A stretch of 64,000 bases of DNA from positions 1 to 64,000 of the forward strand of contig CACYSG010000011.1 of the NCBI GenBank assembly GCA_902776955.1, in the 5' to 3' direction. Below the pieces are notes generated by a model. It searched no databases. It was not told where the DNA came from and saw only the letters and a list, made by a program, of their open reading frames with translations. Below are positions 35,701 to 43,919 of the stretch, piece after piece. The position numbers and the translations under genes were made by a program. Every line of letters begins with the position of its first letter. Position 1 is the stretch's first letter. This DNA is from an uncultured Bacteroidales bacterium. Its GTDB lineage: Bacteria > Bacteroidota > Bacteroidia > Bacteroidales > Muribaculaceae.

Positions 35701-36449
35701 GCCGACCCATTCTTGAGGATGGTGTAGGTGCCGAACGAGGCACCCGCTGGCGCCAAGATAGTATTGCTGTTCCTAAGTGTCACTGAGCCCCAACTGGTAA
35801 TCGGATAGGAAGAGTTGCCGGTTTTTTTCAGTGTGACATAAGTATCATAATTAAAGACCACTTGATGTTGCCAGTTGATAGCTCCTTTGGGTCCATAGAT
35901 ATCCAGATATAGCGGGTTAGAAGGATTAGTGGCACTCATATTGCCTAAATCGCAAATACAATTACTATCACTTCTCAGTCCATAGGTCTTGCCTGATTTG
36001 ATATCAAAATGACCGTATCCTCTTATTACTAATAGATAATTAGAATTAGATTGGACAAAAATGGCATCGTTGTTGAGGCTATAGATGGTGTTCTCGCCAC
36101 CACGTGCCGTCAAATACATACCAGTACCACTGTTGAGCTTGATGGCAGGGCCATCCTTGGAATACAGATAATTGTCACCCAGCAGAATTACCTTGAGTGT
36201 GCCAGCATTTCTGTTATGGAGTGCAAAATTACCGCTGCCACTGGTGCGGCGGATGGTGACGTTTTGCAGCGTCAGGGTGTTGGAGGACGGGTCGTAAGAG
36301 ACCGAGCCGCTCTCAATGTCGCCGCCGGTGACGTTGTTGTAGTTGCTGGTCGTCACTTCCACGCCGCCCACGTTGATTTCATAATTGGCCGCTACGGCCG
36401 CCAGGGAGGACAGTAGTAACATCAAGCCAAAAGTCAATAACTTTTTCAT
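32793..36449 (-). CDS. Large secreted LRR protein with dockerin-like tail
   Basis: A 1218-residue protein with a signal peptide ('KLLTFGLMLLLSSLAAVA'). A beta-rich domain (about 25-270) opens with a 'VTLQNVTIRRTSG' theme. Then follow dozens of leucine-rich repeats of about 21-23 residues ('LTSLNLNTNTALTILDC', 'LSSLNLTGSTALKYLHC'), each with an asparagine/cysteine ladder. The end carries two dockerin-like calcium loops ('DVNGDGVLNLTDVTTLL', 'DYNGDGVINLTDVTTLL'). The repeats are extremely similar at the DNA level. Such proteins sit at the cell surface and bind host or diet molecules. The ATG at 36449 is used; another lies six bases upstream. Promoter TATCTTTG at 36633 to 36626. Confidence 0.9.
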   Translation of the reverse strand: MKKLLTFGLMLLLSSLAAVAANYEINVGGVEVTTSNYNNVTGGDIESGSVSYDPSSNTLTLQNVTIRRTSGSGNFALHNRNAGTLKVILLGDNYLYSKDGPAIKLNSGTGMYLTARGGENTIYSLNNDAIFVQSNSNYLLVIRGYGHFDIKSGKTYGLRSDSNCICDLGNMSATNPSNPLYLDIYGPKGAINWQHQVVFNYDTYVTLKKTGNSSYPITSWGSVTLRNSNTILAPAGASFGTYTILKNGSAVYNEDVIISSGNLNIALLINSSNFPDSNFRNYMLSLYPKGYLTTSELQNLTSLNVASKGISNMTGIEKLTYLKELYCYSNAFTTLNLNSNTALTYLDCAPNYSLTSLSISNCTNLETLVCYYTLISSLNLSNLSKLKTLSCYNTNLTSLTLTNKPQLSTVNAYNNTSMTSASITGNSAMTTLNIQGCTALTNLNCYSNNLSTLNITGNTALKDLRCYYNANLATITGLADCKAITYLDCEDCRISDLSAVNSMSNIASLYARNNKLTTFNLTNKSQLTYARLTGNTSMTTATITGNSKLATLNINNCTALTTLQCYNNALTTLDVSGCTALKDLRCYGNALTSLNLNTNTALTILDCAPNTSLTSLNIGSCTNLETLYCYNTGITELSLGNLSKLKYLSCYNTKLTSLIVTNKPQLTTVNANDNPNLTEASINSNSVLSTLNITNCPAMTWLECYSNNLSSLNLTGSTALKYLHCQYNANLSSITNLAQCTAIIELYCYDCQITDLSACNSMTKLQTLYGGGNKITSFTLNNKSYLTLVNLNLSTSLTTATITGNSKLSTLQLEGCTAMTELMCYNNAISTLHVVDDSALKELWCYGNKMTILNLTGTHAITFIECSNNSNLTTIYDLAGCTDLESLYCYNTGITELRLNNMSKLKILSCHNTKLTSLTVTNKPQLTTVSAYDNPNLTEASISSNSVLSTLNITNCPAMTWLECSSNNLSSLNLSGNTALTTLNCYSNKLTSLNVSALTNLTNLNCANNQLTSLSVTNNTKLRELNCYSNKLTSLNVSGKTTLQHLYCYNNQLTSLNVQGCSALTEIRCHNNKLTSLNVQGCNALNNLTCYQNQMTEAGMSTLVNSLPTRSSSSKGYLYTLYNTGESNVFTNAHRATAAAKYWNPYRWNGSNWVPIEANLPGDVNGDGVLNLTDVTTLLTLILNESPSVSSCPAGDYNGDGVINLTDVTTLLTYILNS

Positions 36450-36625
36450 AAGCATTAAGTTATTTGTGCCTATTGTGTCCCCCGAATTCGGCAGTTATTA
36501 TGCGGGTAAAAAGGAAAGCGTAGGGACTTGGCTTGCCAGCACATTAATGATATGGCCGAAACAAGGCGCTTTCAGTCTCGTATGGAAAAATGTCGTGCGC
36601 GCCGCCCAAACGGACACACGCCCTG

Positions 36626-36633
36626 CAAAGATA
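36626..36633 (-). promoter_or_regulatory. -7 box of the large LRR gene
   Basis: CAAAGATA on the plus strand, TATCTTTG on the minus strand; the leader would be about 170 bases. The stretch 36456-36821 holds no other gene. Confidence 0.55.
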
Positions 36634-36821
36634 AAAATCTTTTTACAAAAAAACAAAAAAATATGGAAAAATGCTATGCGGGATGACGCCATAACCTCAC
36701 GCTGTAACCTCACGCAAAGGCGCTGAGTTTTTAAGGCATCACTTCACGTTTGAAAAAAACTACGAATTAAGCTAATTAAACTAATTGGCATCTGCATATA
36801 ATTTTTATCGGATTTTAATTG

Positions 36822-36829
36822 TACCTTTG
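36822..36829 (+). promoter_or_regulatory. -7 box of the EptA-like gene
   Basis: TACCTTTG stands about 70 bases before the ATG at 36899, so the longer frame beginning at 36785 cannot be the real start. Confidence 0.6.
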
Positions 36830-36898
36830 CCGTGCATGACGGGGCATGTCATAGCCCCTTATACATTAAACCCTTATATATTTAACTGTGCGCTGGAT

Positions 36899-38563
36899 AT
36901 GAAACAGAGGTTTGTAGACTTCGTGAAACGGGTGTGGGGAAACAGGATTTTCCTGATTCTCTTGATATTCAATATCATCTCCAATGGCACTGCGGTGGTG
37001 TCCTATCCCGACGCTGTGTCCATCTTGTACATCTTGGGTATCTCGGCTCTGTCGGCCACCGTCGAATCGTTCATTTGCCATCTCTTCAGCGGCAGGTTGC
37101 TGCGTCGCTGCGTGTTGTATCTGTTCCTCGCGCTGCATCTGTTCATGATAATCATCGACTTCTTCCTCATCGCCAACTTCAAGATGATATTCACGGCCGA
37201 TTCCATTGGCATTATCTCAGAGACTACGGCTGAGGAGTCGCAGGCTTTCCTCTCGACCTATCTCGGTTTCGGGAATGTTTTGCTGATTGTAGCGGCGGTC
37301 TGCATCGGAGTCTGGGCTGTGATGTGGCTGGCCCGCAAATTGGCAAAGAAACTGCCTGTGGCCCTGGCTTCGTTGCTGTTGACCTTGGTCGGGGTGTTTG
37401 CCTATGCACAGATGGCTTACAACCATGCGACAGCTGGCGAGGGCGGAAATTCCTTGTCTCAACTCCACTCGTTCACGCGTTTGGGCTATTCGTTCCTCTC
37501 GTTCAGGGGGACCTACGCCAACATCCAGGTCTTGAGGGATGTCAATCGTCAAGTCGAGGCTTCGCAGAGCCTTGAAGAGCCCCCCACGGTGGTTTTCGTT
37601 ATCGGCGAGAGTTTCAGTCTGTACCATTCTTCACTTTACGGCTATTCCAAGCCGACCAATCCCCGCTTGGCGCAGAGGGTTGCCGACGGGTCATTGATAC
37701 TCTTTGATAACGCTGTTTCATCCAGCGACCACACGGGCAATGTGATGAAATCCGTGCTCTCGGTTGCCGGCTCTGATGAGCCCCATAGCAGCCAGGTGCA
37801 GTTCCCCACGTGCTTCCGCAAGGCTGGCTATAAAACGGCCCTGGTGGATAACCAGTATTTTGTGCGTGATGGCTTCTCTTGGTTGACCGACGGCACCTTG
37901 TCCGGCATCATGTTCGACTACCGCAACAAGAAGAAAGCGGGGCTTGACATGACGTTGCTCGACTCGATCCCGGCCTTCCCCGATCCGCAACTCATCATGA
38001 TTCACTTGTTCGGACAGCACTTCACCTATTCCGACCGTTATACCCCCGAGTTCAAGCACTTCACCGAGGCCGATTACAGCAACAACCTGTCACAGTCCGA
38101 GCGCGAGGTGGTCGCCCACTACGATAACGCGACACTCTACAACGACTACGTTGTGGACAGCATCATCAGCAAATTCAAGGATAAGAACTGCATCATCGTC
38201 TATATGTCTGATCACGGCGAGGAAATCTACGAGATTGACGACTTCATGGGGCATGGCAATGCCAAGAAAAGGCCCACCATCCAGTACCAGCTGCGGGTCC
38301 CCTTCATGATTTGGACATCCGAGAAATTCCGTGAGCAGTATCCCGATGTGACCCGTCGCATTGCCGATTCCAGCCACAAACCCATCATCACCGACGATTT
38401 GCCTCATTTCCTGTTTGAGGTGGCCGGCATCGATACCAAGTACTACTGCCCTGAGTTAAGCTTCATCAACGACCAGTATCAACCCTCAAAGCCCAGAATC
38501 GTCTTGGGCAATACCGACTACGATAAATATAAGCCGGATCCCTCGTTCAAGCCCAGATACTGA
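36899..38563 (+). CDS. Phosphoethanolamine-transferase-like membrane protein (sulfatase fold)
   Basis: A 554-residue protein: about five transmembrane helices in the first 180 residues, then a periplasmic alkaline-phosphatase/sulfatase-fold domain. Family motifs are 'VFVIGESFSLYHSSLYGY' (metal site, E), 'SSDHTGNVMKSVLS' (nucleophile threonine), 'MIHLFGQHFTYSDRY' and 'YMSDHGEEIYEI' with 'FMGHGNAKKRP'. The layout fits EptA/EptB/Cpt-type transferases that add phosphoethanolamine to lipid A or other surface glycans. Such modifications change resistance to cationic peptides. The target glycan is not visible. Confidence 0.88.
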   Translation: MKQRFVDFVKRVWGNRIFLILLIFNIISNGTAVVSYPDAVSILYILGISALSATVESFICHLFSGRLLRRCVLYLFLALHLFMIIIDFFLIANFKMIFTADSIGIISETTAEESQAFLSTYLGFGNVLLIVAAVCIGVWAVMWLARKLAKKLPVALASLLLTLVGVFAYAQMAYNHATAGEGGNSLSQLHSFTRLGYSFLSFRGTYANIQVLRDVNRQVEASQSLEEPPTVVFVIGESFSLYHSSLYGYSKPTNPRLAQRVADGSLILFDNAVSSSDHTGNVMKSVLSVAGSDEPHSSQVQFPTCFRKAGYKTALVDNQYFVRDGFSWLTDGTLSGIMFDYRNKKKAGLDMTLLDSIPAFPDPQLIMIHLFGQHFTYSDRYTPEFKHFTEADYSNNLSQSEREVVAHYDNATLYNDYVVDSIISKFKDKNCIIVYMSDHGEEIYEIDDFMGHGNAKKRPTIQYQLRVPFMIWTSEKFREQYPDVTRRIADSSHKPIITDDLPHFLFEVAGIDTKYYCPELSFINDQYQPSKPRIVLGNTDYDKYKPDPSFKPRY

Positions 38564-38579
38564 GTCCCTGCAGGTGCTT

Positions 38580-39284
38580 CTACAGGCGTGCCTTGATGCG
38601 CTCCCACGCATGGGAACCGAACAGGAAGCACTCCCGCATCGTGTCCATCATCACCGTGAAACGGCTCATCGGAACGGTGAAACTCAACTCGTCCTTGCCG
38701 ACCCAGGGTCGCACCGAGGGGTCAAACAGCCCCATGAAACAGCGGTGCCCGCCACGGGTATTCTCGACCACGGTCATCGACACCACCGTGCTGCATCCCG
38801 ACCCGAACCGAGCCACCACCGCGTCGGGCTCGTTGCTGTCATAGAAAGCCCAGCCGCACAGGCCCGAGAGCACATCGGGCGTGGCATAGAACATCACGCC
38901 CTCAAATCCCTCAAAGGACTCCGCCTGATCCATCCTGACGAAATTCAGGTAAGGCTTCGTGGCGCGAGGCATTTCCAGACTCTTGACGTAATGAGCGACC
39001 ATCTCGGGCGTGCGTTTATACTTCTCGGTGAGCGAGACGAAGTTTGGCACCCGCTCGGGCATGTCGCTGAAACCCGTGTACAGTTTACCACCCCCGCAGC
39101 CGATCACCTCGGCGCTCAAAGCCACAGGAGTTCCCTCACGCGCCGTCTGCAAGCCCTTGAAAAAGCAACCGCCGATCTTCGCCGTGTCGGCCACCGCCGT
39201 GTCGCTGTACCCGAACAGCAACGGCAACTGGGCATTGTCGCCGAACGCCTCACGATAACTCTCGATAAATTCCTTCAATTCCAT
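38580..39284 (-). CDS. DUF169-family protein
   Basis: A 234-residue cytoplasmic protein of the DUF169 family: 'IESYREAFGDNAQLPLLFGY', 'GGCFFKGLQTAREGTPVALS', 'CGGGKLYTGFSDMPE' and 'FGSGCSTVVSMTVVENT' (all in parts). The family is widespread in Bacteroidetes and methanogens without a known reaction; conserved cysteines and glycines suggest a ligand or metal site, which is inference. It faces the EptA-like gene convergently. Promoter TACCTTTG at 39322 to 39315. Confidence 0.85.
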   Translation of the reverse strand: MELKEFIESYREAFGDNAQLPLLFGYSDTAVADTAKIGGCFFKGLQTAREGTPVALSAEVIGCGGGKLYTGFSDMPERVPNFVSLTEKYKRTPEMVAHYVKSLEMPRATKPYLNFVRMDQAESFEGFEGVMFYATPDVLSGLCGWAFYDSNEPDAVVARFGSGCSTVVSMTVVENTRGGHRCFMGLFDPSVRPWVGKDELSFTVPMSRFTVMMDTMRECFLFGSHAWERIKARL

Positions 39285-39314
39285 ATCATATGCTTGTTAA
39301 TCCATTCATACCAA

Positions 39315-39352
39315 CAAAGGTAACCATTCTTTGGCAAAAATGCTTATCTTTG
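39315..39352. promoter_or_regulatory. Divergent -7 boxes for DUF169 and DUF6440 genes
   Basis: CAAAGGTA (39315-39322, minus-strand TACCTTTG) and TATCTTTG (39345-39352, plus strand) serve the genes to the left and right. Confidence 0.55.
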
Positions 39353-39393
39353 CAGCATCAAGTGACATTAATTAATCAAATATAGGTAAGGAA

Positions 39394-39570
39394 ATGAAAC
39401 GATTTGTTTGGCGAGAATCAGAAGGCTTTATCAAGGAAACCAGAATCATTGTTGATACCGAAACCGGCGTTAACTACCTTTTCGTGGCAGCGGGCTATAG
39501 CGGCGGCTTGACCCCCTTGATCGACGCCGACGGAAAACCCATCGTCACCCGCGTCATCGTCGACGACTAA
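39394..39570 (+). CDS. 58-aa DUF6440-family protein
   Basis: A 58-residue protein: MKRFVWRESEGFIKETRII, then 'DTETGVNYLFVAAGYSGGLT' and 'PLIDADGKPIVTRVIVDD'. The run 'TGVNYLF...GYSGGLTPL.D.DGKP' is the hallmark of the DUF6440 family of very small Firmicutes/Bacteroidetes proteins of unknown function. It is preceded by the box TATCTTTG (39345-39352) and a leader of about 35 bases containing GGTAAGGAA. The codon use is compatible with the neighbours. Nothing more can be said about its role. Confidence 0.8.
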   Translation: MKRFVWRESEGFIKETRIIVDTETGVNYLFVAAGYSGGLTPLIDADGKPIVTRVIVDD

Positions 39571-39955
39571 CCCTCAGTGACAGCTCAGGCATAGCAAGGT
39601 TTATCCAAACGGAGGCGAGTTTTCTCGCTCCTGCATCTAATTTAACATGAGTTCGACGAAATAAAAGTACTGATGCTCAATACTTCTAGTCTGTAGAGAC
39701 GCAAAATTTTGGATAAATTTGGCGGCACTTCAACCATTGATGCAAGCATCATGGTATTCAGTTTGCACAAATTTTGCGTCTCTACAGGTCACTGATGGTT
39801 AACCCATTGGCATTTAATGTATATTTTTGTCAAACTTACGTTAATTAAAGACAACCCAAACCCCAAAAACAACTCAGAAAACTCTTTTCTGACCATGTTG
39901 CTTATAGTTGTTTGAGTTGTCTTTAAACTCAGCGTCGCGGATGCCTCAAAAAAAA
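39571..39955. other. Gene-free spacer with MITE copy 2 and a hairpin
   Basis: No gene. It holds the MITE-like copy 2 and, behind it, a hairpin: AAAGACAACCCAAAC (39849-39863) pairs almost fully with GTTTGAGTTGTCTTT (39911-39925), which probably ends the LRR_5 gene transcript on the minus strand. Confidence 0.6.
39648..39836. repeat. MITE-like inverted-repeat element, copy 2
   Basis: Outer ends TGAGTTCGACGAAAT and, as reverse complement, TAAGTTTGACAAAAAT. Inner arms CTGTAGAGACGCAAAAT (39691-39707) and ATTTTGCGTCTCTACAG (39771-39787) are perfectly complementary, with a loop of about 60 bases. It is inverted relative to copy 1; the loop is not shared. Confidence 0.75.
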
Positions 39956-41215
39956 TTATTCGGCGTTGAGGAGGAGGTTGATGAGGTTGATGACGTCGGT
40001 GATGTTGGCTGTGCCGTCGCCTGTCACGTCGGTGTAGGCGGGCATGTCGTCGTCGCTGAGGAGCATGCCGACCAGTTGCGTGACATCGGTGACTGTGATT
40101 GAACCGTCACCGTTCATGTCGCCGGGGCCGATGCCGATAAACGGCGCAATCCTCGCGAATTTGCCCCACTCATCATGGGCGCGATAGGCCTCGACCGACT
40201 CGGCGGGCACAAACAGCGTGGCTTGCTGATAGATGATATCACCGCTGCCGTCGGCAAACATAAACACATTTGTCCCATTCGGCGGAGTAAGCGCCCTGCT
40301 GATGACGGACGTCAAATTACTGCATCCTCCGAAAGCCCCGTCACCGATTGCCGTCACCGTCCCGGCAATATCAACACTGGTAAAGCTCAGCGTTTCAATG
40401 AAAGCCCACTTCTTGATATCGGTAACGCCGTCGGGTATCGTCAAGTTCTTGATTTCCTCGCCATCCATGAACAGATGCCTGGCATAGAACAGGGGACTGC
40501 TCATCGGGAAAAAAGAGTCGTACTCAATATTGCACCAAGCGGCAATGTCGGTGATATTCACCCGCTCAAGTCCTGTGCAGCCGTCAAATGCATTCTCGTG
40601 AATCACCTGAACCGTTTTAGGAATTGTCACGCTTTTCAAGTTGATCTGGTCATCAAATGCGTGGCTCTCAATACCTATTACAGTATAGGTGTTGCCATTT
40701 TTCACTACAGTCTCGGGAATCACGACATCTCCCGCGTAACACTCCAAATAGCCGCTGTTCATCCCGTACATGCCTGCAATGCTGGTGACCAGCACCGTTG
40801 CATCGTCATAATAATTGTAAGCATAGTGGATTTTGCCGGTCGTGAACTCATAACCGTAGCCCGTAGGGATAGCGAATCCCGCTTGGTCGCTCTCGCTCTT
40901 GCCGTCGGCTATCGCATAGGCACTCACCGTGTCCCAAAGTCCGATCGTGAAAGGCCCGGTATATAATGTCCATTGCTGGTTTTCAGGGTCTTCATCAGAA
41001 TAGCTGTTCAGTCGATAGTAAATTGCGGCATCGGGATTTGCTGCATGATTCTCGATGGTGACCAGCAGTGAGTCGGGCTGAGGGTCCACCTCATCACCCC
41101 ATGCAATAACGCCGCTAATATTCGGCTTCGCGGTTTGTTCCAACTCGTCTTGAGCCATCATGGCCGATGCGGCGACAACCAGCATCAGTAAAGTTAAAAG
41201 AATTCTTTTTTCCAT
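39956..41215 (-). CDS. Secreted BspA-like LRR_5 protein with dockerin-like tail
   Basis: A 419-residue protein with signal peptide ('RILLTLLMLVVAASAMMA'). The N-terminal part has a chitobiase/beta-hexosaminidase-like stretch ('AAIYYRLNSYSDEDPENQQW'). From about residue 150 come LRR_5 (BspA-like) repeats ('YTVIGIESHAFDDQINLKSV', 'VIHENAFDGCTGLERVNI', 'IGDGAFGGCSNLTSV'). The C-terminus has two dockerin-like loops ('DMNGDGSITVTDVTQLV', 'DVTGDGTANITDVINLI'). The ATG at 41215 lies downstream of the box TATTTTTG (41279 to 41272); the frame extends upstream but with a poor start. Likely exported and surface-bound. Confidence 0.88.
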   Translation of the reverse strand: MEKRILLTLLMLVVAASAMMAQDELEQTAKPNISGVIAWGDEVDPQPDSLLVTIENHAANPDAAIYYRLNSYSDEDPENQQWTLYTGPFTIGLWDTVSAYAIADGKSESDQAGFAIPTGYGYEFTTGKIHYAYNYYDDATVLVTSIAGMYGMNSGYLECYAGDVVIPETVVKNGNTYTVIGIESHAFDDQINLKSVTIPKTVQVIHENAFDGCTGLERVNITDIAAWCNIEYDSFFPMSSPLFYARHLFMDGEEIKNLTIPDGVTDIKKWAFIETLSFTSVDIAGTVTAIGDGAFGGCSNLTSVISRALTPPNGTNVFMFADGSGDIIYQQATLFVPAESVEAYRAHDEWGKFARIAPFIGIGPGDMNGDGSITVTDVTQLVGMLLSDDDMPAYTDVTGDGTANITDVINLINLLLNAE

Positions 41216-41271
41216 TGTCATTAAGTATTTAAATGATGATGAGTACAATTTATCATTGAATTACTTCATCA

Positions 41272-41279
41272 CAAAAATA
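41272..41279 (-). promoter_or_regulatory. -7 box of the LRR_5 gene
   Basis: CAAAAATA on the plus strand, TATTTTTG on the minus strand, about 57 bases before the ATG at 41215. Confidence 0.5.
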
Positions 41280-41382
41280 CAGCCTGTCGCCTGAATCCAC
41301 CAAGTAATTTTAACTAAAAAGCAGCCATCCAGCCGATTATTTGTAAAAAGTGTCTATTTTCTTTACATTAATTAGAAAAAGA

Positions 41383-41426
41383 GGCGGTTCGCTTGATGTG
41401 GATTTACACACATCAGGCGAACCGCC
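41383..41426 (-). terminator. Strong terminator behind the lipoprotein gene
   Basis: An 18-bp stem (GGCGGTTCGCTTGATGTG with CACATCAGGCGAACCGCC, one wobble) with a T-rich tract on the minus strand, directly behind the lipoprotein stop codon at 41450. Confidence 0.8.
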
Positions 41427-41449
41427 GTCGTTATTGCGATTGATGGTTC

Positions 41450-41929
41450 CTACTTGTTCATGTGCTTGAGCATCTCGGCCTTGTCGACGACCACCCAGAC
41501 GGTGTCCACCACGCGGCCTTGCCCGCCGCCCATGTTGCGCAGGGGATTGGCGAAGTCCTTGTCGAGCACCTCCACGTCGTCAACAAAATAGTCGGTCTCG
41601 CCACGGTTGCTGAAGACGTTCTTGAAGCCCCACACCTCGTGGTATTTCAGTTTGACTTTCCAACCCTCGATTTGGGCCTGGTAGAGTAACTGCACGAGCG
41701 AGTCCTGGTCGTTGCGGTCGTTGTCAAACGAGAACTGGAAGGGAGCGCCGCTGGTGTTCATTCCCGTTTGGGTGAGGTTCATACGGCCTTCCCAGGAATC
41801 CCAAATGACCCCTTTCTTGGTAAACTCAATCAAGTTACCCACCTTCTCGCCCACCGAGTAATTCTCCTTACAGCCCGTGAACGTCATCGCCACTACAGCC
41901 ACAAGGCATAAATACACTAATCGTTTCAT
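41450..41929 (-). CDS. Small exported lipoprotein
   Basis: A 159-residue lipoprotein: 'LVAVVAMTFTGCKENYS' carries a lipobox (TFTGC, Cys at residue 20). The mature part is soluble and mixed, with 'LIEFTKKGVIWDSWEGRMNL' and a C-terminal 'VWVVVDKAEML'. Related lipoproteins are frequent in Bacteroides genomes without a known role. It stands alone, between a terminator and the serpin cluster, so it is its own unit. Confidence 0.8.
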   Translation of the reverse strand: MKRLVYLCLVAVVAMTFTGCKENYSVGEKVGNLIEFTKKGVIWDSWEGRMNLTQTGMNTSGAPFQFSFDNDRNDQDSLVQLLYQAQIEGWKVKLKYHEVWGFKNVFSNRGETDYFVDDVEVLDKDFANPLRNMGGGQGRVVDTVWVVVDKAEMLKHMNK

Positions 41930-42051
41930 TGTTATTCGTTATTATCGGGTTACTATCTATCATAAACTGGCAAAAATCATGCCACCCCAACCACCTAAAA
42001 GCATTAAACTCCCTTACAAGGCCCAACTCCTATCAGGCGCACAGAAAAACA

Positions 42052-42079
42052 AAAACCCGCTGAATTGCCAGCGGGTTTT
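42052..42079. terminator. Terminator behind serpin 1, also the duplication boundary
   Basis: AAAACCCGCTG and CAGCGGGTTTT form an 11-bp stem. The right arm and following bases (CAGCGGGTTTTATACGTTA) recur at 43822 and, slightly changed, at 45904, marking the ends of the serpin duplication units. Confidence 0.7.
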
Positions 42080-42174
42080 ATACGTTAATCAGGGTTATCA
42101 AATGAAACTGAAAATATTGTAGTCAGTCACATGTATCAAGGTGGAGCCGTCCTTTTGATATGTGATGGGGTGAG

Positions 42175-43488
42175 TTAGTCACCGCAATAGGTTCCCATGA
42201 AGAAGATCGTGCCTGTGTTGTTCTCAATGATGTAATATACGAAGGGGCGCTTGGCGTGGAACTCCACAATTTTTGGTTCTTCCTCGATTAATACAGCTGA
42301 TTTTGTAGCCATCAAAGCAATTGTTACAGCAGCGGCCTTGGTTCCCTCTTCTTCAACTTCGATTTTAGCTTTCTGCATCATCATCGACACATAAAGGTCG
42401 CCTTTGTGCCCCTGAGCCATATTGGGGAACTCAGCAGTACGTCCGAATGCCAGTGGCATACCCATTGCCGAGAGTACATCCTCAAGTCCAATCTTGCTTT
42501 CAGTAGTGAAACGCGGCAAAAGGATATCGACTTCATGAAAAGACATATCGCGCTTACGCTGTTGCTCCAGTTTTTCTGCCGAGAGGTTCCGGATGATGTC
42601 ATCGACAGTCTTACCCTTGTTGGGAAGCAGCACATACATGGAATAGCTATTACAGCCGTAAGGCAGGCGCAACATCTTGCACAGATTGTTCTTGCCGTAT
42701 GCGGCATGTAACTGGCGGTGCATCATCTTGCGCTTGACGGTTTTTCCATTCCTTTTTGTGAAGTTTATATTACGGGTTTTCTCAGGGTCAAAATTATGGG
42801 TCCACGAGGCCTTGAAACAGATGGCGTTCAACAGGCACATAACGGTATTAGGGTCAAGTTCCTCTATGATTTGTGGTATCATGCCGTCGGTGTGTGTGTC
42901 GCACCAGTTGTTGATTTTGCCGAGGCTCAATGCATCGATTTGGGCATCATAGTATTGCTGCATGTCGGCCTTGTACTGCGGGATGAGACTAATGCCTGAT
43001 TTGACACCGATGTAGTTGGCGGTTTTTATCGTCACCGTTTTGTCGACTTTGGAGACTTCATCAACCATCTTCTTGAAGTACTCGTTGATCTCCTCAACCG
43101 AAGCGTCAAGCCCAAGCACGTCAGTAATCTGCTGGCGCGTCTCGCCGTCGGCTCCCTCGTTGAGCATGCCCAGCACATAGCTCACGCTGATGGGCGACAT
43201 GATGATGCTGCGATTATCCTTTTTCTGCTTGTAAATAGTGCGTAACAGATTGCAGGCAAAATCATTGTTGTTGTCACACATCTTGCGTTGGGATTCGGTC
43301 AATCTGATGTCCTTGGGGTAATCATTGTTAATGTCACTCACCTCGGGTTGAGTTGAGGTGATGTCTTCGTTCACGGGCTGCTCTTTGGCCGAGAGGAAGT
43401 TGTCATCTTTAATAAAGACAACGAGTGTGGTGAGCAGCACTACTGCAGCCAATGTGCTAAATATCCAGTTTCGTTTCATATCAGTCAT
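42175..43488 (-). CDS. Serpin 1
   Basis: A 437-residue serine-protease-inhibitor-family protein. After an N-terminal hydrophobic segment (about 8-24) without a lipobox and a variable linker, the serpin fold runs from about residue 70 to the end: 'SPISVSYVLGMLNEGADGETRQQ', 'NAICFKASWTHNF', 'VLLPNKG' and 'KRPFVYYIIENNTGTIFFMG'. The reactive loop starts with the hinge 'EEEGTKAAAVT'; counting from its glycine as P15, P1-P1' would be Lys-Ser, pointing to trypsin-like targets. The loop is about eight residues longer than in alpha-1-antitrypsin. Part of a tandem duplication with serpin 2. Confidence 0.93.
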   Translation of the reverse strand: MTDMKRNWIFSTLAAVVLLTTLVVFIKDDNFLSAKEQPVNEDITSTQPEVSDINNDYPKDIRLTESQRKMCDNNNDFACNLLRTIYKQKKDNRSIIMSPISVSYVLGMLNEGADGETRQQITDVLGLDASVEEINEYFKKMVDEVSKVDKTVTIKTANYIGVKSGISLIPQYKADMQQYYDAQIDALSLGKINNWCDTHTDGMIPQIIEELDPNTVMCLLNAICFKASWTHNFDPEKTRNINFTKRNGKTVKRKMMHRQLHAAYGKNNLCKMLRLPYGCNSYSMYVLLPNKGKTVDDIIRNLSAEKLEQQRKRDMSFHEVDILLPRFTTESKIGLEDVLSAMGMPLAFGRTAEFPNMAQGHKGDLYVSMMMQKAKIEVEEEGTKAAAVTIALMATKSAVLIEEEPKIVEFHAKRPFVYYIIENNTGTIFFMGTYCGD

Positions 43489-43919
43489 TCTTTTTAGGTT
43501 GATAAAACGGGTTAACTCTCGCTTGCAAAGTTATAACTGATAAATGAAATAACTACTAGAAAAGGCCAACATTCAAAGGTCATTTCATGGGATTAAATTA
43601 GTTGATATACAGGTATTTAAATAATAAAAAGGTCATTAATGGGTAATTCACTTGAACAAGCACTGAAAAGGTGTGATTTTGGGGTGCGTACGCTCCCCCG
43701 TTTTGTGTCGTTCATCACCTTTCAACACCTAATTGGCATTTTCTATAGGCGTTCAAATGACTGGTTATCAGTTTTTAGAGGTTTTTTAAGGTTTTTGGAG
43801 GGTTCAAAAACAACTGGAATTCAGCGGGTTTTATGCGTTATTTTAGGCCCTTTAAATGTAACTGAACCTATTGAAATGCATTACATCAAAACGATTTCTT
43901 TGATGTGTTTACCATCGGT
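43489..43919. repeat. Duplicated spacer upstream of serpin 1
   Basis: About 390 bases nearly identical to 45576-45950: promoter, 'CATTCAAAGGTCATTTCATGGG', 'CACTTGAACAAGCACTG', a GC-rich hairpin (GGGGTGCGTACGCTCCCC at 43681-43698) and 'TTCTATAGGCGTTCAAATGACTGG', written here in parts. The short open frame in it (43639-43923) is not considered a gene. Confidence 0.85.
43526..43533 (-). promoter_or_regulatory. -7 box of serpin 1
   Basis: TAACTTTG on the minus strand, about 38 bases before the ATG. It belongs to the duplicated block; serpin 2 has TAATTTTG at the same place (45621 to 45614). Confidence 0.55.

Noticed and set aside
32793..36449. Possible CRISPR-like array because of many evenly spaced repeats
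   Set aside because: The repeats are in-frame leucine-rich repeats without spacers of constant length.
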